Assembly (NCBI GenBank): GCA_964035545.1 | Contig: OZ037772.1 | Location: 11,473,818-11,537,817 of the forward strand | Source of the DNA: Bugula neritina | Lineage: Eukaryota > Bryozoa > Gymnolaemata > Cheilostomatida > Bugulidae | Length of the DNA: 64,000 bases | Direction of reading: 5' to 3' | Shown: positions 33,106 through 51,355 of the stretch, in pieces | Layout of the letters: each line of letters opens with the position of its first letter | Numbering within the stretch: position 1 is the first letter of the stretch | Program-made: the position numbers and the translations under genes | Notes under the pieces: model-generated | Databases searched by the model: none | What the model was told of the DNA's origin: nothing | What the model saw: only the letters and a program-made list of their open reading frames with translations

Positions 33106-33757
33106 CTGTAAAAGTTTGCTTGAAATGCTCAACTTTGAGTGGCAAATAAGATGAGGCTGATGTACTGTTTTATTTTATTCTCCCATCCTGCCCCCCTCTC
33201 CCCCTACCCCTCTCCCCCTACCCCTCTCCCCCTACCCCTCTTCCCCTCTTCCCTTTCCATTCCCCTCTCCCTTTCCTCTTTTTCCCTCCTTCAAAAGAAA
33301 CTCTGAAACTCTGAAACTCATACTTAAAGTCAACAACTATGAAAAAAACCTAAAGTAATAAAATTTGGTGAAATTATTTATTTTTGAGTTCTTTTAGAGT
33401 GATTTAAAAATTTAATTGATTCAAATATATATATTTGAATCAATAATTGTTAAAGAGGTGCTTTTTAAAATGTCTGTTTAAAGTGTTTCAAATTTCACCT
33501 CTTAAGCATGTAGTCTCTGAGCGATTCACTATTTACTTTATCCAGTTTAAATTTGTCAAACTTTGCTTCCCATTTCACTGCAATGCCTCCATGAGCACTT
33601 GCTCTGTAATCGTCAAAAATCTGTGCTGCCAAATCACCAGATAAACTCTCCACTGTGTCACAACTTCTTCCACTCAAATAGGTTGTCTTTTCCTCAGATG
33701 GTTTCTGAAAAATAATTGTAGAAAATAATCTGCTCAACTCAGTTACAAATGTTGAAG
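33106..33757 (-). repeat. Repeat block F (copy 1) with an open peptide
   Basis: Direct repeat of 35013-35640. Minus-strand frame 33737-33495 gives [20 protein letters not shown], then [15 protein letters not shown] and [18 protein letters not shown] possible acceptor (tttttcag) precedes KPSEEK. In copy 2 the same peptide is recognisable but carries a stop after ITVK. The parent protein is not recognised. Confidence 0.6.
33180..33292 (+). repeat. Polypyrimidine CCCCTCTCCCCCTA repeat
   Basis: About four units of CCCCTCTCCCCCTA grading into CCCTCTTCC; the minus strand is G-rich with runs of four to six G and could form G-quadruplexes. A shorter copy lies at 35098-35197 in the paralogous block. 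Confidence 0.9.
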
Positions 33758-34131
33758 ATTCAGGTCAGGCTTCTGCATGGTCATCAGTTTTTGCAGGGAA
33801 AATTCGTGATTAGGTTGTGATCTTGAATAACAAATACCTGGTAAAAAGTGATTGTAAAGTTGGCAAAGAGTATCTGTTATACCAATTATATTATGCTTGT
33901 GTACATAAATTATTACACCAATTACCATTATTAAAACAGTCTTTTATATAAAGTTGAAGTGTTGAAAAAAAAATTAAGTTTAACTGGCTGACAATTAAAA
34001 TATTCATGTTGGCAAAGCAAACACTTTTTAGTAATTTTTTTCAACCTGCACCGCCAGCCCTAGTTTAACACAAAAACTGAATTAATAATACTGGTTTTGG
34101 GAAAAATGCAATAAATGACTTTAGGGTTATC

Positions 34132-34255
34132 CTTGAGATTCTGAAGCTGTGTTAGTTCTACTAGAAACTTCTCAAGATGACCATTTTCTTGCCTTTTGAC
34201 ATCTTTAACCAGCACCAGAGTTCCTGTCAATTGAATAACAAGCTCTATACCTACT
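34132..34255 (-). repeat. Repeat block E (copy 2)
   Basis: Copy of 31965-32090 ('gagattctgaagctgtgtta' followed by the 'agcaccagagttcct' stretch). Carries the peptide VKDVKRQENGHLEKFLVELT on the minus strand. Confidence 0.75.
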
Positions 34256-34706
34256 ATAGCATTTTGCATTTACACATAAATATTGTTTAAACATATATTC
34301 TTTATGCAGTTATAAACTGCAACTTCGGGGACCTGCATGGGCAACTAGACTGCTCTTTCATCTTTTTTTCTAAAGTCTATACACGACCAACATGTTTTCG
34401 TTAAAAATATGGATACTATTATATATGATCAATTTTTAGTTTTTCACATTTTCTTTGGCCGTCATTCCAGTACTCAGATGACCTCCCTCATATATAGGCT
34501 GGTCTCTTTCGTTACTGGAACTAGCAACTTAGAAGCTTTATACAAAATACAAATTCTAGCTTAAATTAAAATTTAAAATTAAATTTTGACTATAACCTTC
34601 ATAGGGTAGATAGTTTACAAGTTAAAATTTGCTCTAAATGTTTCATTGACAATATCATAGGCTAGCTGTTGACTAAAGCCTTCTGCTATACAGTTAGCTA
34701 TACAAT

Positions 34707-34870
34707 TAACAAGATGCAACCCTTATTCCTTATGATTAGGTGTAGCAGAGCCTTTCAGTTTTATAAAATCCTCTCTGTATCAATCACTATATTATATGTT
34801 TTATCTCCCACACAACTATCAGATGCAGAGTTTAATGCTGTGTGATTTTCTTTTTTGTTTCTCAAGCCTT
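34707..34870. repeat. Repeat block C (copy 2)
   Basis: Second copy of 28315-28492, slightly shorter. Confidence 0.85.
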
Positions 34871-35012
34871 AGCGCCCGGCTTACATGTCAGTAAAATGAA
34901 AAAATTTAGTCCAGGAAATTTGAGCCTTTGCTGCAAGTGTGAGATGCAAAAGTTGTTAATCAAGACATGGCTGCAGTCAGTCAAAAACGGTTATAATCAC
35001 TTTGTTACTTAG

Positions 35013-35700
35013 CTTTGCTGTAAAAGTTTGCTTGAAATGCTCAACTTTGAGTGGCAAATAAGATGAGGCTGATGTACTGTTTTATTTTATTCTCCCATCC
35101 TGCCCCCTCTCCCCCTACCCCTCTCCCCCTACCCTTCTCCCTCTTCCCCTTTTCCCTTTCCACCCCCCTCTCCCTTTCCTCTTTTTCCCTCCTTCAAAGG
35201 AAACTCTGAAACTCATACTTAAAGTCAAAAACTATGAAAAAAAACCTAAAGTAATAAAATTTGGTGAAATGATTTATTTTTGAGTTCTTTTAGAATGATT
35301 TAAAGATTTAATTGATTGAAATATAATTGTTAAAGAGGTGCTTTTTAAAATATCCGTTTAAAGTAGTTCAAATTTCACCTCGCTTAAGCATGTAGTCTCT
35401 GAGCGATTCACTATTTACTTTATCCAGTTTAAATCTGTTAAATTCTGATTTTTATTTCACTGTAATGTCTCCATGAGCACTTGCTCTGTAATTGTCAAAA
35501 ACCTGTGCCGCTAGATATCCAGATAGACTCTCCACTGTGTCACAACTTCTTCCACTCAAATAGGTTGTCTTATCCTCAGATGGTTTCTGAAAAATCATTG
35601 TAGAAAATAATCTGCTCAACTCAGTTACAAATGCTGGAGATTTCTGTAGTATATTAACAGCTTTAGTTCTCAAACTATCAATAAAGTTCAAGTCCATATC
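35013..35700 (-). repeat. Repeat block F (copy 2), pseudogenised peptide
   Basis: Copy of 33106-33757. The minus-strand frame starts [20 protein letters not shown] and continues into the shared peptide, but reaches a TAA where copy 1 has a tryptophan-containing stretch (after ITVK). The polypyrimidine tract is at 35098-35197. Confidence 0.7.
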
Positions 35701-35937
35701 TTGAATAAATAATTACTAAGGATAGTTTAATATATGTCCCATATTTTTTGGCCTTACCTATATAAAGATGCATGAAAACCTATGTGTGGAAGCTATGCCA
35801 ATTTAAACGTAAATTTAAATTAGCTTGTGTGAATTATTTTAAATTTCTTAAATACAATTTAGCATATCCTAGGTTATCAATCTTGGCAAGTACCTCAGGT
35901 ACAGGAGTTATCTCTCTAACAAGAGAATACAGATGAC

Positions 35938-36507
35938 AGTCATGTGTTTAGTGAGATTATATTTGTATGCAGTCTTATAGTCGCACACTCTGCACTCCTC
36001 ACATACTTGATATAATAACTACCTTTAATTTTAGTTTAGTAATTACATAGACAGTACTGGTATCTTTCGTGTTCAGTGTGCAACTTCTAATAGAGTTCTG
36101 ATTACTAGCAACTGTTTATAGCAGCTACACTTTTTTCTTTTTATTGAAGGTGCTTCTATTTATGTTCTTAAATAGAAAGTTAATTCAATAGTACTTGGTT
36201 TTTTCATAGTAATTCGCTTTTTTCCTGCAACTTGAAATGAGAACACACAAATTATAGTTTTGCAGAAAGTTTTTCTCCTTCTGTTTTCAAAAATTTGATA
36301 TTGAGCACTAAGTTGGGCTTCAGTCATGGCTGTGAAAAAATATGTGAATAATTGTAACCTGTATAGCTCTGTTATGGCACCTAATAGCTGTCAGAGAGTA
36401 CAGGGTCTCGGTTGCTGCCTCTCAGCTCTTCAGCTGAATCCTTAAATATGTAATTTACTCCTGAAGCTTTTAACCTTTATAGCTGGTTCTGGAACTGAAA
36501 ATAACAA
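35938..36507. repeat. Repeat blocks A and B (copy 2)
   Basis: 35938-36140 copies block A including the zinc-finger-like peptide (minus: CRVCDYKTAYKYNLTKHM). 36143-36507 copies block B. In copy 1 these blocks are separated by about 165 bp that copy 2 lacks. Confidence 0.8.
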
Positions 36508-36667
36508 ATATTATTTAACCGTTTGTATTCATGCATATATAAAGTATGATTTATCTTTTATTAGTTGTTGTGAAGTAAAGGAAATGCATTTTTTTATTAT
36601 GTAAAAACAATTAAAACTAAAAAACAAAAGTTTACATATTACAGGAAATTTAACTCTAAAGAAGTGA

Positions 36668-37450
36668 TCACTCATGCATATACAATATCCTCCAACATTT
36701 TGATCTTTTTCTCAAAAGTCTGCTGTCTCTTCAGATTTTCTTGCTTCTGCTCCACTATAGTGCTAGTGCTGTCAGTGACAGCGCCATCTACTTCCATCTC
36801 TGAACCATCATCTGTCAGCTCATGGTTACAGTCGTCAAACTCGAATGTCTATCTGAAAGCGTGCATTTTAAGTTGTCCCTGTCATGTTCAAGAGCAGACA
36901 ACTCTAGTTGTTGTCTGAGTTCTGGAGCCAGGCTGGAGTCTTTGAGAGAACTGTACAGAGCATTTTGGTTGATCCCTGTCTCAATGGTGATTTTATTCAG
37001 CTTGGCTCTAAGTCTATCCCTCGACATCTCCACCAAGATAATCTTCTCGCAGAGCTCATTGCTGTGATCTATAGCATTGCTAAGCTCCCTCATCAGTTTG
37101 TCGTACTGTTGCTCCAGCAACTCAGATTTCTCTTGTAGTTTCTGGTACTCCAAAGAGCTGACAGGGTCCCCCCCTCACCTAGCTCATTGACAGCATCACG
37201 GGGTTCTTCAGTCGAAGTATCTCAGCCATGTACTGGACTCTGTTCACTGTCGGCTTGTTTTTAATTTTTTTAGCTCTGTCAGCGTACTGTAGCGTGTTTA
37301 GAGTTTTCCTCATGTTAGAGTCATCAAAGTAAAGGAGTTGCTCCCAAGTGAATCTTGAAGCAGACGAGTCAATTTGCGGTTTGTGAGAGACATTATTTTT
37401 TTTCTTCTCATTACCAAGAGCTGATACAGCATTGCCAAGAGCAAGCAATC
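36668..37450 (-). pseudogene. Kinesin-4-like (KIF4/KIF21 type) pseudogene fragment
   Basis: After an acceptor-like ttag at 37451 the minus strand reads LLALGNAVSALGNEKKKNN, the end of a kinesin motor. The frame then shifts: the expected RDSKLTRLLQDSLGG segment appears as KLTRLLQDSLGSNSFTLM in a neighbouring frame. It then returns as SNMRKTLNTLQYADRAKKIK followed by NKPTVNR (the motor end and neck of kinesin-4). Further on, LMRELSNAIDHSNELCEKII followed by LVEMSRDRLRAKL resembles the KIF4 stalk. A last piece ([20 protein letters not shown]) is again in another frame. Motor residues before LLALGN (P-loop, switch I) are absent here. Frameshifts plus truncation indicate a dead copy; alternatively some shifts are unrecognised introns. 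Confidence 0.75.
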
Positions 37451-37509
37451 CTAAGTTTAATACTTTATAATACTAAAACTTTATTATATTTACAATATTT
37501 TATTGTTTT

Positions 37510-37815
37510 CAAATATTTATTTATCTCCAAGTTGTCTGGAGCCATAAAAAATGTTTAGCTTCTCTGTATACGTAAATATACATACCACTGGCCTACTTTT
37601 GCAGAGCTTTTTACTTAATAGTTGAGTGTTAGGTGGAGCCTCTTTTCTCTTGCTGTACATTTATACTTTTAGCTTTATAGAGGTGCATTTATAATAATCT
37701 GCTGGGCTGAAGCTATGCTATACAGTTTCCTAATTGGATAGGACAACTCTTTCTATTAAGCAATTAATTTAATTTGCCTGCACACAGCAGATAAAAGTTC
37801 TCTTCGCTTTTTATG
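37510..37815. repeat. Repeat block D (copy 2)
   Basis: Second copy of 28725-29020. Beyond its right end ('gagactggagatagattaaa') the sequence continues into motifs seen next to block E at 31945, suggesting that D and E were once adjacent. Confidence 0.8.
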
Positions 37816-38084
37816 AATTGGTTTCTTTCAAGAAGCTTACACTATTCTCATGTTAGAGACTGGAGATAGATTAAATTTGTTTGTTTCCAACTGACTGCAA
37901 CATGCTGTTTATTTTACAGATTTAGAATTATAACATTCATATCACTTATTCAACTACTTATACAATAGCAGAGCATAATATACTTTTACTATTGGGTATA
38001 ACATAGTTAGTCAGCAATTTGAGTGTTGTACTTTTAGTATTGTTGATACTGAAGTTGTGTAGCTAGCATATCACATTTTTCTTG

Positions 38085-38275
38085 TTACAGAGGGAAGGCA
38101 ACTGACAATTTTCCTCTTGAGCCACACATAATATTAATAAGTTTTAGGAGAGCTCCTTTGAATTCTTTCAGTGACAGAGGGAAGACAACTAACAACCTCC
38201 AACTCCATCTCGCACATAATAGTAAACAGTTTTAGAGGAGGTCCTTTTGAATCAGAGGGTATAAGGTCAGAGGTC
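38085..38275 (+). repeat. Two tandem units with 'cagagggaag(g/a)caact'
   Basis: Two units of about 80 bp, each starting 'acagagggaaggcaact' or 'acagagggaagacaact' and ending with a 'ttttaggagagctcctttga'-like stretch. The same 'gagggaagacaactta' opens the coding exon 42185-42266 of the gene downstream. Confidence 0.65.
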
Positions 38276-38941
38276 ACTGTCTCCCAGCTCTTCAACTAAG
38301 TATACATGGATTATATGTAACTTGCCCTAAATCTACTAAATCTCCAAAAGTCATTTTTGAAAATATTTGACAATTGTATTTATTCTCTAAATCAATCAAT
38401 TTAATTTCATTTTCTTAGTAGTATAACTTCATTGCACACATGAGGATAGTACATGGGTTATCGTAGAAAATGGCCAAATCCAATTCGCTGAAGGGAGACT
38501 AAAGGCTAAACATGTATATGCACTACAGACTTGGTTCAACCATGTATTAGAGGAAGTAAGCACTTCTAAACCCATTATATATCTATACCTCTTCATTGTC
38601 ATAATATAGAGCACTAAAGCATTTTCTAAGACCGTAATTTTTATAATAGCTCTGTTATTTTGTTTTAGCATAGTCCTTTGGCATATTAGTCGTTAATTTA
38701 TAAAGAACTAGAATTTTAAAATTACTAACCTGAGCCATAGGATTTATCACAAAACTAATTGGCTTAAACGTACAGCCCTGTAGTTGTGTGTATATGATGG
38801 CCAAAATATATGTAGATATTTTAAAGAGAAAGATATTCTATTCATTCTTCATTCCTGCTTGTAGGAAGGCTATACATGGATTATACTTGTTAGTTTACGT
38901 AATGTTTTTGGCATTGAGATTATTCTCCTGTGTTTCTGTCT

Positions 38942-46946
<8,005 letters not shown>

Positions 46947-48741
46947 AATGTGGCTGATAAATTAAGATAATTTCCAGTAGTCTTGGAATTTGACTCGCAA
47001 TGAAACATACAACTGTATATGAGCTGAATCAAACTACCAGACTATTGTAACTACTTGATTATATAATTCTGTTTTAATTTTACTTCTATCATTATATTTT
47101 TCTTACAAAATTATAGTTTTGGATTTAATTAGTGTGATTTTACTGACGTTTTATTATATAGTAAGCCTACAGCTATAATATAGTTACTATTCACATTCTT
47201 ACATATATAGCTCAGTTATCCAGTTTATGAGGAATATCTTTGAAAATTCCTATAATGCAGTTCCCATACTTTATGTCACTTGAAACTTTCAAACCCTGAA
47301 TTTAGCAGTGACACTCTATCCACTAAACTACTATGAAAAGGAATATTAATTTGTAATTTTTTACAAGGTGAAGGGGTGCACCCAACATAAACCTATAATA
47401 TTATTAGATTTATTGTAGCTTAGCAATTTTACGTTATTATTACATTTTATTTGTGTTGAAAATAAAGTTCTGAAACTTTAGTATCCATGCAAACCTAATC
47501 TATTTTTAATTACGCATCAGTGGCAATCTAACTTTATTATATAACATAACTATACTCTTCAGGAGTACATGGTGTACTTAGGTCAGTGTAGAATTGATAA
47601 ATAACATAACTACTAGCTATTAATGGAGAGTTCCTATTTAATGCAACTGGAAAGGCAATGTATCAAGATAACATTATGTATTCAATTGTTGTGGCAAACT
47701 TATAGAATCATATAAATCATGGAGTCTTATTGAAATTTTCCAGATTTCTGCACAGTTTCCATACAGTTTCTACACGGAGCTTGATGTTCTAAAATAGCAC
47801 AAAGATGGCAAAAGTTTCACGATGGTTAATTAATTCACCAACTATTTTTCTGAATTTAGATGACTCGAAACTTTAATAGTTAGTATTTGCCTCCCCTGTG
47901 CACCAAATATAAATTAGCCAAATATTATTAAAAAAATATGCAGGTATTGTATAAATAAAAATAAACAAGTTTGAAAACTTCAATTCATTATAAAATAATA
48001 AATAATGTTTCATAAAACAAATAATTTTATAAATATAATTATATTAGACTTTAAACACCTTTATTTGTGCTTTAGTAATGTGACTATATACACAACAATG
48101 AAACTGCTAGTCTAGTCTATAACGTACATAATAAAATGATTTCACTCAACAAGTATGATGCATATATCATAAGAATAAACTTGCTAATAAAGCTATTGTT
48201 AGAGGCACCCTAGCACCATCATGCATTCTATTAGTATATTCAGTCCCACATGTTGCATTCTATGACACAGCCTTCAGCCTTTGGGGTTTTGTACACCTAA
48301 GATCATACAATCATTTGCTCTATGAAACTAGTTGCCTTGAAGCAAAACCTCCTAAACAGCACGACTAACTGCTTATTTATTATATTGATGCAGTTGGAGC
48401 TAAACATGTAGAGTTTATTGAACAGATTTCACTCATATCACAGCTGCTGCCTACACAGCTGCAGTTCATATGTAGAGATCACACATTTGCTGGGCTATAT
48501 ATCATGCACTCTTTAGCTAAGTTTCACCAGGTGCTTTCAATAATAATTATACTGATAGGTAAGAAATAATATGTATAAAAAATAAGTGCCTACATGTAAA
48601 ACAAAAGATATTTCAAGCATCTTACACCATTTACTTTTACAAGGCATAAACAACTTTATAAATAACTTTTTCAGCTGCCCACCCAACCTGGTTCGCTTGC
48701 TTGGGGGAGGGGGGGGGGTAAAAATCACAATATTATAAACT
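46947..48741. other. Gene-free AT-rich region
   Basis: 3' flank of the unrecognised gene (an AATAAA lies near 47460) and AT-rich sequence. I see no exon on either strand. Confidence 0.5.
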
Positions 48742-48774
48742 GTAGAGTTGTGTCCTCGTGCAGGACAACTCTAC
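48742..48774. repeat. Short hairpin (13-15 bp stem, 5-base loop)
   Basis: GTAGAGTTGTGTCCT-CGTGC-AGGACAACTCTAC, with a two-base bulge in the left arm. It follows a run of G residues; could be a terminal inverted repeat remnant. Confidence 0.6.
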
Positions 48775-48789
48775 GAAACGCTCTGATGT

Positions 48790-50420
48790 CATAAATTCAT
48801 TCACAAGTACCGTACCGACATAAAAAACTGACAAAAGAGACGGACTAGAAGTACCATCAGCAATAAAAAAGGATTTTCACCTCTGCACAGGGAGATTGTT
48901 TATTGGTTTTGCACAAGGCACCTAATCTAGACATAAAATGGTGGAACACCTACCAGCGGATCATTTACCTGGCCTAAATTGGTGACAATGAACATGAAAA
49001 GGGGTCTTATAGACCATAGAAATCAGCCTCAGTTCATGAAATATACTGCCCATGGACAACAGTAAAGTTTAGAAAAGGTGTCTCGATAAAGCTGAAAATT
49101 GGTTTTAATGCTCAACATATGTGGATCAAAATCTGCAAACAGCCCATTTTTTTTAATTTTGAGCAAATTTTGGATGTTTTTTAGTTAGGTTTAGGGTTTG
49201 TCCCTCCTGCATTTATTGTATTTATTTATTTATTTTTACAAATACCCATCATAAACAGAAAAAAATGGTTTTTTAAACTTTAATAATTGTTTTACAATAA
49301 TAAATAATATTTTATAAAGTAAATATTATGTGAAAAGGGCAATTTTAAAAATAGCACACCTTTATTCATACACATCTAATACTTACTTACAAAAGTTAAA
49401 AGAACTTAACAGAAAATAAGCAAAGGCACGAAGTGCAACACAACTTCACAAAATGATTTCAAAGAAATTTCTAAAGATGGCACCAAATGAAACCTGGCAC
49501 ATAAAATCACATACCAACCAGCACAGCCATAAAGGCTGACATAAATGGCTGACTAAAGTACCACCAGCAATAAAACGGCATTTTATTCACCTCTATTAAG
49601 GAAGATTGCTTATTGGTTTCACACCTGTTATGGGCAGCATCGTTCATAAAATGGTAGCAAACCCTGCCTAGATTGTCAACAATGGATGCAAAAAGAGTTC
49701 TAAATCATAGAGATCAAACCCACCTCACTTTGAATTTTGGGCAAAATTTTAGAGGTTTTGTAGAGTTATGAAAAACCATTAGGAAAATTGTCACTTCCTT
49801 CAAATTAATAGAGTATGCTAGTTGGTTGTCATGTGACTTCCTATTTGCTGCTAGAAAAATGACAATTAGCCCTGGCTCTTATGCAGCTGGATGTACTATA
49901 ATAGATGTATGAATTAGGCATTTTTACTGTGGTTGATAAAAGAATTGGGTGTTTTCACTCATTTTCAAGGATAAAGTTTAGGGTTTGTCCCCCCTGCATT
50001 TTTTGTATTTTTTTAGATTGATTTATTTATTTTTAGAAATATACATCATGGACAGATAAAAAATGGTTTTTTAGGCTTTAATAATTGTTTTACAATAATA
50101 AATAATACTCTAAAAAACTAATATTCTGTGAAAAGGGCAGTTTTTAAAAATAGCACACCTTAATTCATACACATCCAATACTTACTTACAAAAGTTAAAA
50201 GAACTTAACAGAAAACAAGCTGAGGCACGCCGTGCACTGCATCTCCACAAAAGGATTTCAAAAAAATTCATAGAAATGCAAAAATTTCATGCAAGAAAAG
50301 TCTTGTTCACATCGCACCAAATGAAATCACAGACCAACCAGTAGCTGGCAAAACGGCAGAGCTAGACTGCCACCAGCAATATATAATGCTGTCTGGACCA
50401 TAGAAATGAACCTCTCTGTA
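48790..50420. repeat. Tandem repeat, unit about 0.75-0.79 kb, two full and one partial copy
   Basis: The phrase 'gggtttgtcc(c/c)ccctgcatt' occurs near 49190 and 49980. 'aacttaacagaaaa' followed by 'aagc...gaggcacg' occurs near 49410 and 50205. 'gtaccatcagcaataaa'-like phrases occur at 48850, 49555 and near 50375. Non-coding, composed of AT-rich and TTTATTTATTT stretches. Confidence 0.8.
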
Positions 50421-51355
50421 GCCAGTATATATTTGATTACTAGTATTGAGCCAGGTCATGAGAGATACTGTCCAGACTATTATTAGTTGCTATCCATAAC
50501 TACTAAGTGTTCACATGGAAACTAAGAACACTGGGAAAGGTGCAGTATGCTTCACATCCATAGAGGCAAGCTGCACATCTTATATATTTTCTGAATAAAG
50601 TCTTTTGGAACTGCTAATGTTTTTTAAATTTAAATGATCATGCAGATATAGGTTGATGTAAGTTTCAACCATGTGAATGTACTAGCACTGTCAACAATTG
50701 TGATAAGTTTAAATGTGATTTGATATATTATATTTGGCCCAATGATATGCAAAAATATTACCATTTAATTTATTTCTGAATAGAATGACTTATGCTTATC
50801 ATAACTTTTTATTGTCATAGCAAATAGTAAATAATACAAATGACTAATATCTGGAATGATTAGATGAATTCGAATTAGGTTAAACTTTTACAAAGTAACA
50901 GAGTGAGAAGGTCTAAGGAGAAGTATGGAATTAGAAGCACTTTGTATGTACATAGAGAGAAACCATCTCATATCTAGTATAGCTGTTAGTAATAGATTAC
51001 ATCATAATGCGACATAACACAACGCGATAGAAAATAAAAAATTCTAAAACTTTGCTCAAAATATGAACTTACAAATAGAGGTTAACCAAGCAAATATAAA
51101 ATAAAATAATCTTATTTCTCAATAGAATGAGTTCTAAAATATAGAGACTTCTGTAGTACAAGGGAAGGGGTGGGTCGCAATACACCCCTAAATCCATTCA
51201 GCAGACAAGCAACTTTTTCTTTTCAATACACTCTAAAAACATCTAATGATTTTTTTCAAAACGATTCCAGTTTTCAACCAGCAAGGAATAAAATCTCTAA
51301 CAATCACTCTAATTGGCTAATACAAGCACAAGTTTCTATGAATTCACCTCAACTG
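50421..51355. other. 3' flank of the taperin-like gene, no gene seen
   Basis: AT-rich sequence between the tandem repeat and the stop of the minus-strand taperin-like gene; presumably contains its 3' UTR. No convincing exon. Confidence 0.5.
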
